Shown here piece by piece: positions 61,111 to 64,000 of a stretch of 64,000 nt of DNA. The notes beneath the pieces are model-generated. The model had not been told where the DNA came from and did not search any database. It saw only the letters and a program-made list of their open reading frames with translations. Numbering within the stretch: position 1 is the stretch's first letter; the number at the start of each line of letters is the position of its first letter. This DNA is from Chionis minor (lineage: Eukaryota; Chordata; Aves; Charadriiformes; Chionididae), in assembly GCA_013398295.1 (NCBI GenBank), contig VZSF01009117.1:62001-126000 (forward strand). The letters run 5' to 3'. The position numbers were made by a program, and so were the translations under genes.

Positions 61111-63598
61111 TCCTGGTCTCCATGAACATGATACCAGGATGAAATTATTTTAATTTGGTTTAGAAAATAATTAAATACAGACTTACACTCATAGAAAAGA
61201 ACTCTACTGCATTGTAAACAGTGGTAAAATACATCTCAGAACAACCTCTGAGTAAGTACCTGCATATTAAGCATACTGTAACAATGGCTTAATTTACTGT
61301 GCTGTATCATTGAGCATTGACTCTGAAAGGGCTACTTTTTCAGACAAAAGGTTGTGTAATAATGAAAGACATACAAAGTCTAGAAGTCAAAACCAACACC
61401 TGAAAACAAAGTAGAAAATAGCATCTGTACTTTGCATCATTTATTTTCTAATTTGGGAAAACACACATGTGAGATTAACAATAAATGCACACACATCACT
61501 TCTTCAAAACCCTGAATCTTCAAAAGAGGGAAACAAAGAATAATCAAACAATGGCTAGGGTGGGTCAGGAAAAAATCCTGTATCTGAGCATAACTATGGA
61601 TCTAACACAACAGAGGCTCATAGGCAATGTTGGCTGCAACTGGTAATTTTTAAAAGTAAGTATATGTTCTTGTTCTTCCAACAGGTTTTTACAGTGCTTC
61701 AGTCAGTCTCCCAATAAGTAAAATAGTTATGAAAGTGGCCTTTCTAAATAGTTTTGCTGCTTTTCAAGTGTTTGGGCTTTTCCCATTGCTTATGTCTACC
61801 TTCAGCTTAACTTTTGATCCTTTATATCTAAACATACATAGATGGTAAATTGTCTTCCTCTTTGTGTGTGTGCATCTTTTCCCACACTGTTGTTTGAAGT
61901 ATACAGGAAAGCTATGGCAACAGTGATGACATCTGTACCCTTTAATTTGTGGCGCAATATTGTCTGTTTCTATGACTCATTCTCAATACAAATAGGCATA
62001 TTCCTAGTCACTTCACTTCTATTTGGTATTATATACATTAGCAATCTTTTCATGCAGGTCCCACACCACAAAGCTCAAGAGTATCTATGTCTTGTGAAAC
62101 ATCAGACACAAATTTTCCTATTCCAGAACTTATGAGTGATTTTATCCGCAACAAGAAGCAGACTGGGAATAGTTGCAACTCACACAGATATATCTGAGTT
62201 AGTACTAATTAGCTCAAATACTGGTAAGAACATAGCAGGGCACAAAGACCTAACTGCAAGCTAGCTGCTCAAATACATTCTTCACAGTAACACACCCAGC
62301 AAACGGTAAGTTTGAGACCAAAGGAACAATGCAGGACATATCCCTTACATCTCATCAAAAAATTCCACCCCATGCTTTAGCTTGTTTAACTGCGCTCTCA
62401 AAGAAAGCTGTTCCAGTGAGTTAAGTGAGATTATTTACATGAAATTTGTAAGACAATAGATTGTGGGTGAGACGCATACATTTCTTCAAGAGTCTATGCT
62501 TATTTGTGCAGGTAAGAGCCAAAAAGTTTCGACGAACTCATTAAATCACATCTTAACATTTCCAAGACTGGCTTCTAATGTCATAATCATGTTCTTAACC
62601 GTAGTTTAATTATTTATGAATCATAACTCTTGAATCAGTGAAAAAGGCAATGGTCACATATATACACATGTAATTAAAATGAGAAACTTTTTAATAACTC
62701 ATTGCTAAAATATATGATACACATATATACACATAGATGGAATTCTGTATAAGAAGAAAAGGTACTATACAACATCCTAACCAAAACCAAAGTACTCAGA
62801 AGTTTTCAGAAGGCCTACTTTGGTGCAAATGTATTAATTTTTACAACAGATTCCCATTGTAAAGAATGCTGCAACACTCCTGTATGCCTTGCAACAGTAT
62901 TAAAACTGCACAAGGCTCTCATGAGTGACTTATTTCATTGAGTTTGCACCATCATAATTAATCATCTAGTTTAAGCTACTCATTTAGGGTACTGATAGCC
63001 CATTATTAGAGAAGAATGTCTGTAAATTTTCTTCCACCTGAACACAGACATCTTTCTCAAAATGAGATCTATCATTCTTGGCTGGCACCTAGCTCTTTCC
63101 CCTTCCATTATGAAAAGATCACAGACAGTTAATATTAGGTGATCAGAATCAGACTATTACTTGCCACAAGCTTCCTTTAGTAGAAATATACAGAAAAAAA
63201 CCCCTTATTTTTTAAAAAAAGACACATTCTAGTCAAGTGCTTTGTCTTGGTCAAGTCTTTACAACTACATTTCCTAGCTTATTGAATACAGATTCCCACA
63301 GATTCTTATGAGCTAATATTATCCCATGTTACTTTACTTCAATCATAATCAGGTAATACATCTACAGTGCAAACTAACTTCAGATAACCAAAACACTACT
63401 TGGTAAATAAATTCTGAAAAATACAAAGCATAGGTATTTTTCTTGAAGATCCCAAATGCACTTTGTAAACTACCAACATACTCAGAGTACACCATTTAGT
63501 TAGACATATACAAACCTTTCACACAACACAACTTCAGCATTAAGTTTCTTAACTTAGTTAATGCTATCTACCCAAGTATACGGTTAAACTTTTAAGTA
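61111..63598. other. Unique AT-rich DNA, no gene seen
   Basis: The only frame of note is 97 codons (61842-62135, plus), hydrophobic and without a domain. A word of the form cacatatatacacat occurs twice (about 62657 and 62720). No repeat family recognised. Confidence 0.6.
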
Positions 63599-63897
63599 AA
63601 TCATAGAATCACAGAATCATAGAATCATCTAGTTTGGAAGGGACCTTTAAGATCATCGAGTCCAACCATCAACCTAACACTGCCAAAACCACCACTAAAC
63701 CATGTCCCTCAGCACCACATCTACCTGTTTTTTAAACGCTCCCAGGGGTGGCAATTCCACCACTTCCCTGGGCAGCCTGTTCCAGTGCCTGATAACTCTT
63801 TCAATGAAGAAATTTTTCCTCATATCCAACCTAAACCTCCCCTAGCGCAATGTTAGGCCATTTCCTCTTGTCCTGTCGCTGGTTACTTGGGAGAATA
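63599..63897 (-). mobile_element. CR1 LINE 3' fragment, minus strand
   Basis: It opens with three inverted terminal octamers (tcatagaatcacagaatcat, agaatcat), then tttggaagggacctttaaga and tcatcgagtccaaccatc. It runs through the 3' UTR and the ORF2 end (cagcctgttccagtgcctga, aagaaatttttcctcatatc). It stops at gttacttgggagaa, where a second CR1 3' end begins. Confidence 0.95.
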
Positions 63898-63900
63898 TAT

Positions 63901-64000
63901 CAGAGAATCATAGAATGTTAGGGGTTGGAAGGGACCTCTGAAGATCATCTAAGTCCAACCCCCCTGCCAGAGCAGGTTGCACAGGATGGTGTCCAGGCAG
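63901..64000 (-). mobile_element. Second CR1 of another subfamily, running off the window
   Basis: Inverted 3' end of a different subfamily: agaatcatagaatgttaggg, gttggaagggacctctgaag, atcatctaagtccaacccc, ctgccagagcaggttgcac. It directly abuts the previous CR1, so it is probably inserted into it. Only the first 100 bases are in the window. Confidence 0.92.

Noticed and set aside
1..64000. CRISPR arrays, prokaryotic operons, rRNA or tRNA genes
   Set aside because: No regularly spaced repeats, no rRNA signature and no tRNA cloverleaf recognised; composition and repeats are those of a bird nuclear genome.

Overview
The window is vertebrate nuclear DNA, almost certainly from a bird. Nearly every recognisable element is a CR1 (chicken repeat 1) LINE fragment: typical 5'-truncated copies that end in repeats of the octamer attctatg. 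There is also one solo LTR of a type I remember from neoavian ERVL-like elements, and one worn MIR-like SINE. The base composition is AT-rich. No operon, ribosome-binding or prokaryotic architecture is present. I find no convincing complete protein-coding gene. Most open frames are short chance frames in AT-rich DNA, low-complexity frames, or pieces of decayed CR1 reverse transcriptase. The window is best read as intergenic or long-intron sequence of a gene-poor region.

Layout. 1-7819: unique AT-rich DNA. 7820-9250: CR1 on the minus strand, in which an ORF1 (GDSL-esterase-like) remnant is joined to the middle of the reverse transcriptase by a large internal deletion. 9251-16003: mostly unique DNA with a 128-nt purine tract (11273-11400), a CR1 stub of about 54 bp (12036-12089) and one possible ancient repeat relic. 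16004-20445: a plus-strand CR1 and its 3' flank, then an apparently identical 2.2-kb copy in tandem, separated by a single N at 18246. This is a probable assembly duplication. 20446-33448: further CR1 copies on both strands (21769-22455, 26786-28075, 29385-30560, 33366-33448) and a weak candidate coding exon (22941-23142, minus). 33449-47769: no gene; one candidate conserved noncoding block. 47770-48353: the only CpG-rich patch of the window, next to a candidate noncoding exon on the minus strand with good splice sites. 50153-50560: decayed solo LTR. 55010-56018: a 1-kb interval bounded by 68-bp inverted repeats with one mismatch. 57823-57990: MIR-like SINE. 63599-64000: two abutting or nested minus-strand CR1s of different subfamilies, the second running off the window.

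There are no genes here that work together. The interest lies in repeat biology, in the probable false duplication, in the inverted repeat and in the possible promoter or exon near 48 kb. I did not find a convincing new biological system. All family assignments come from reading motifs and remembered consensus features; no database search was run.
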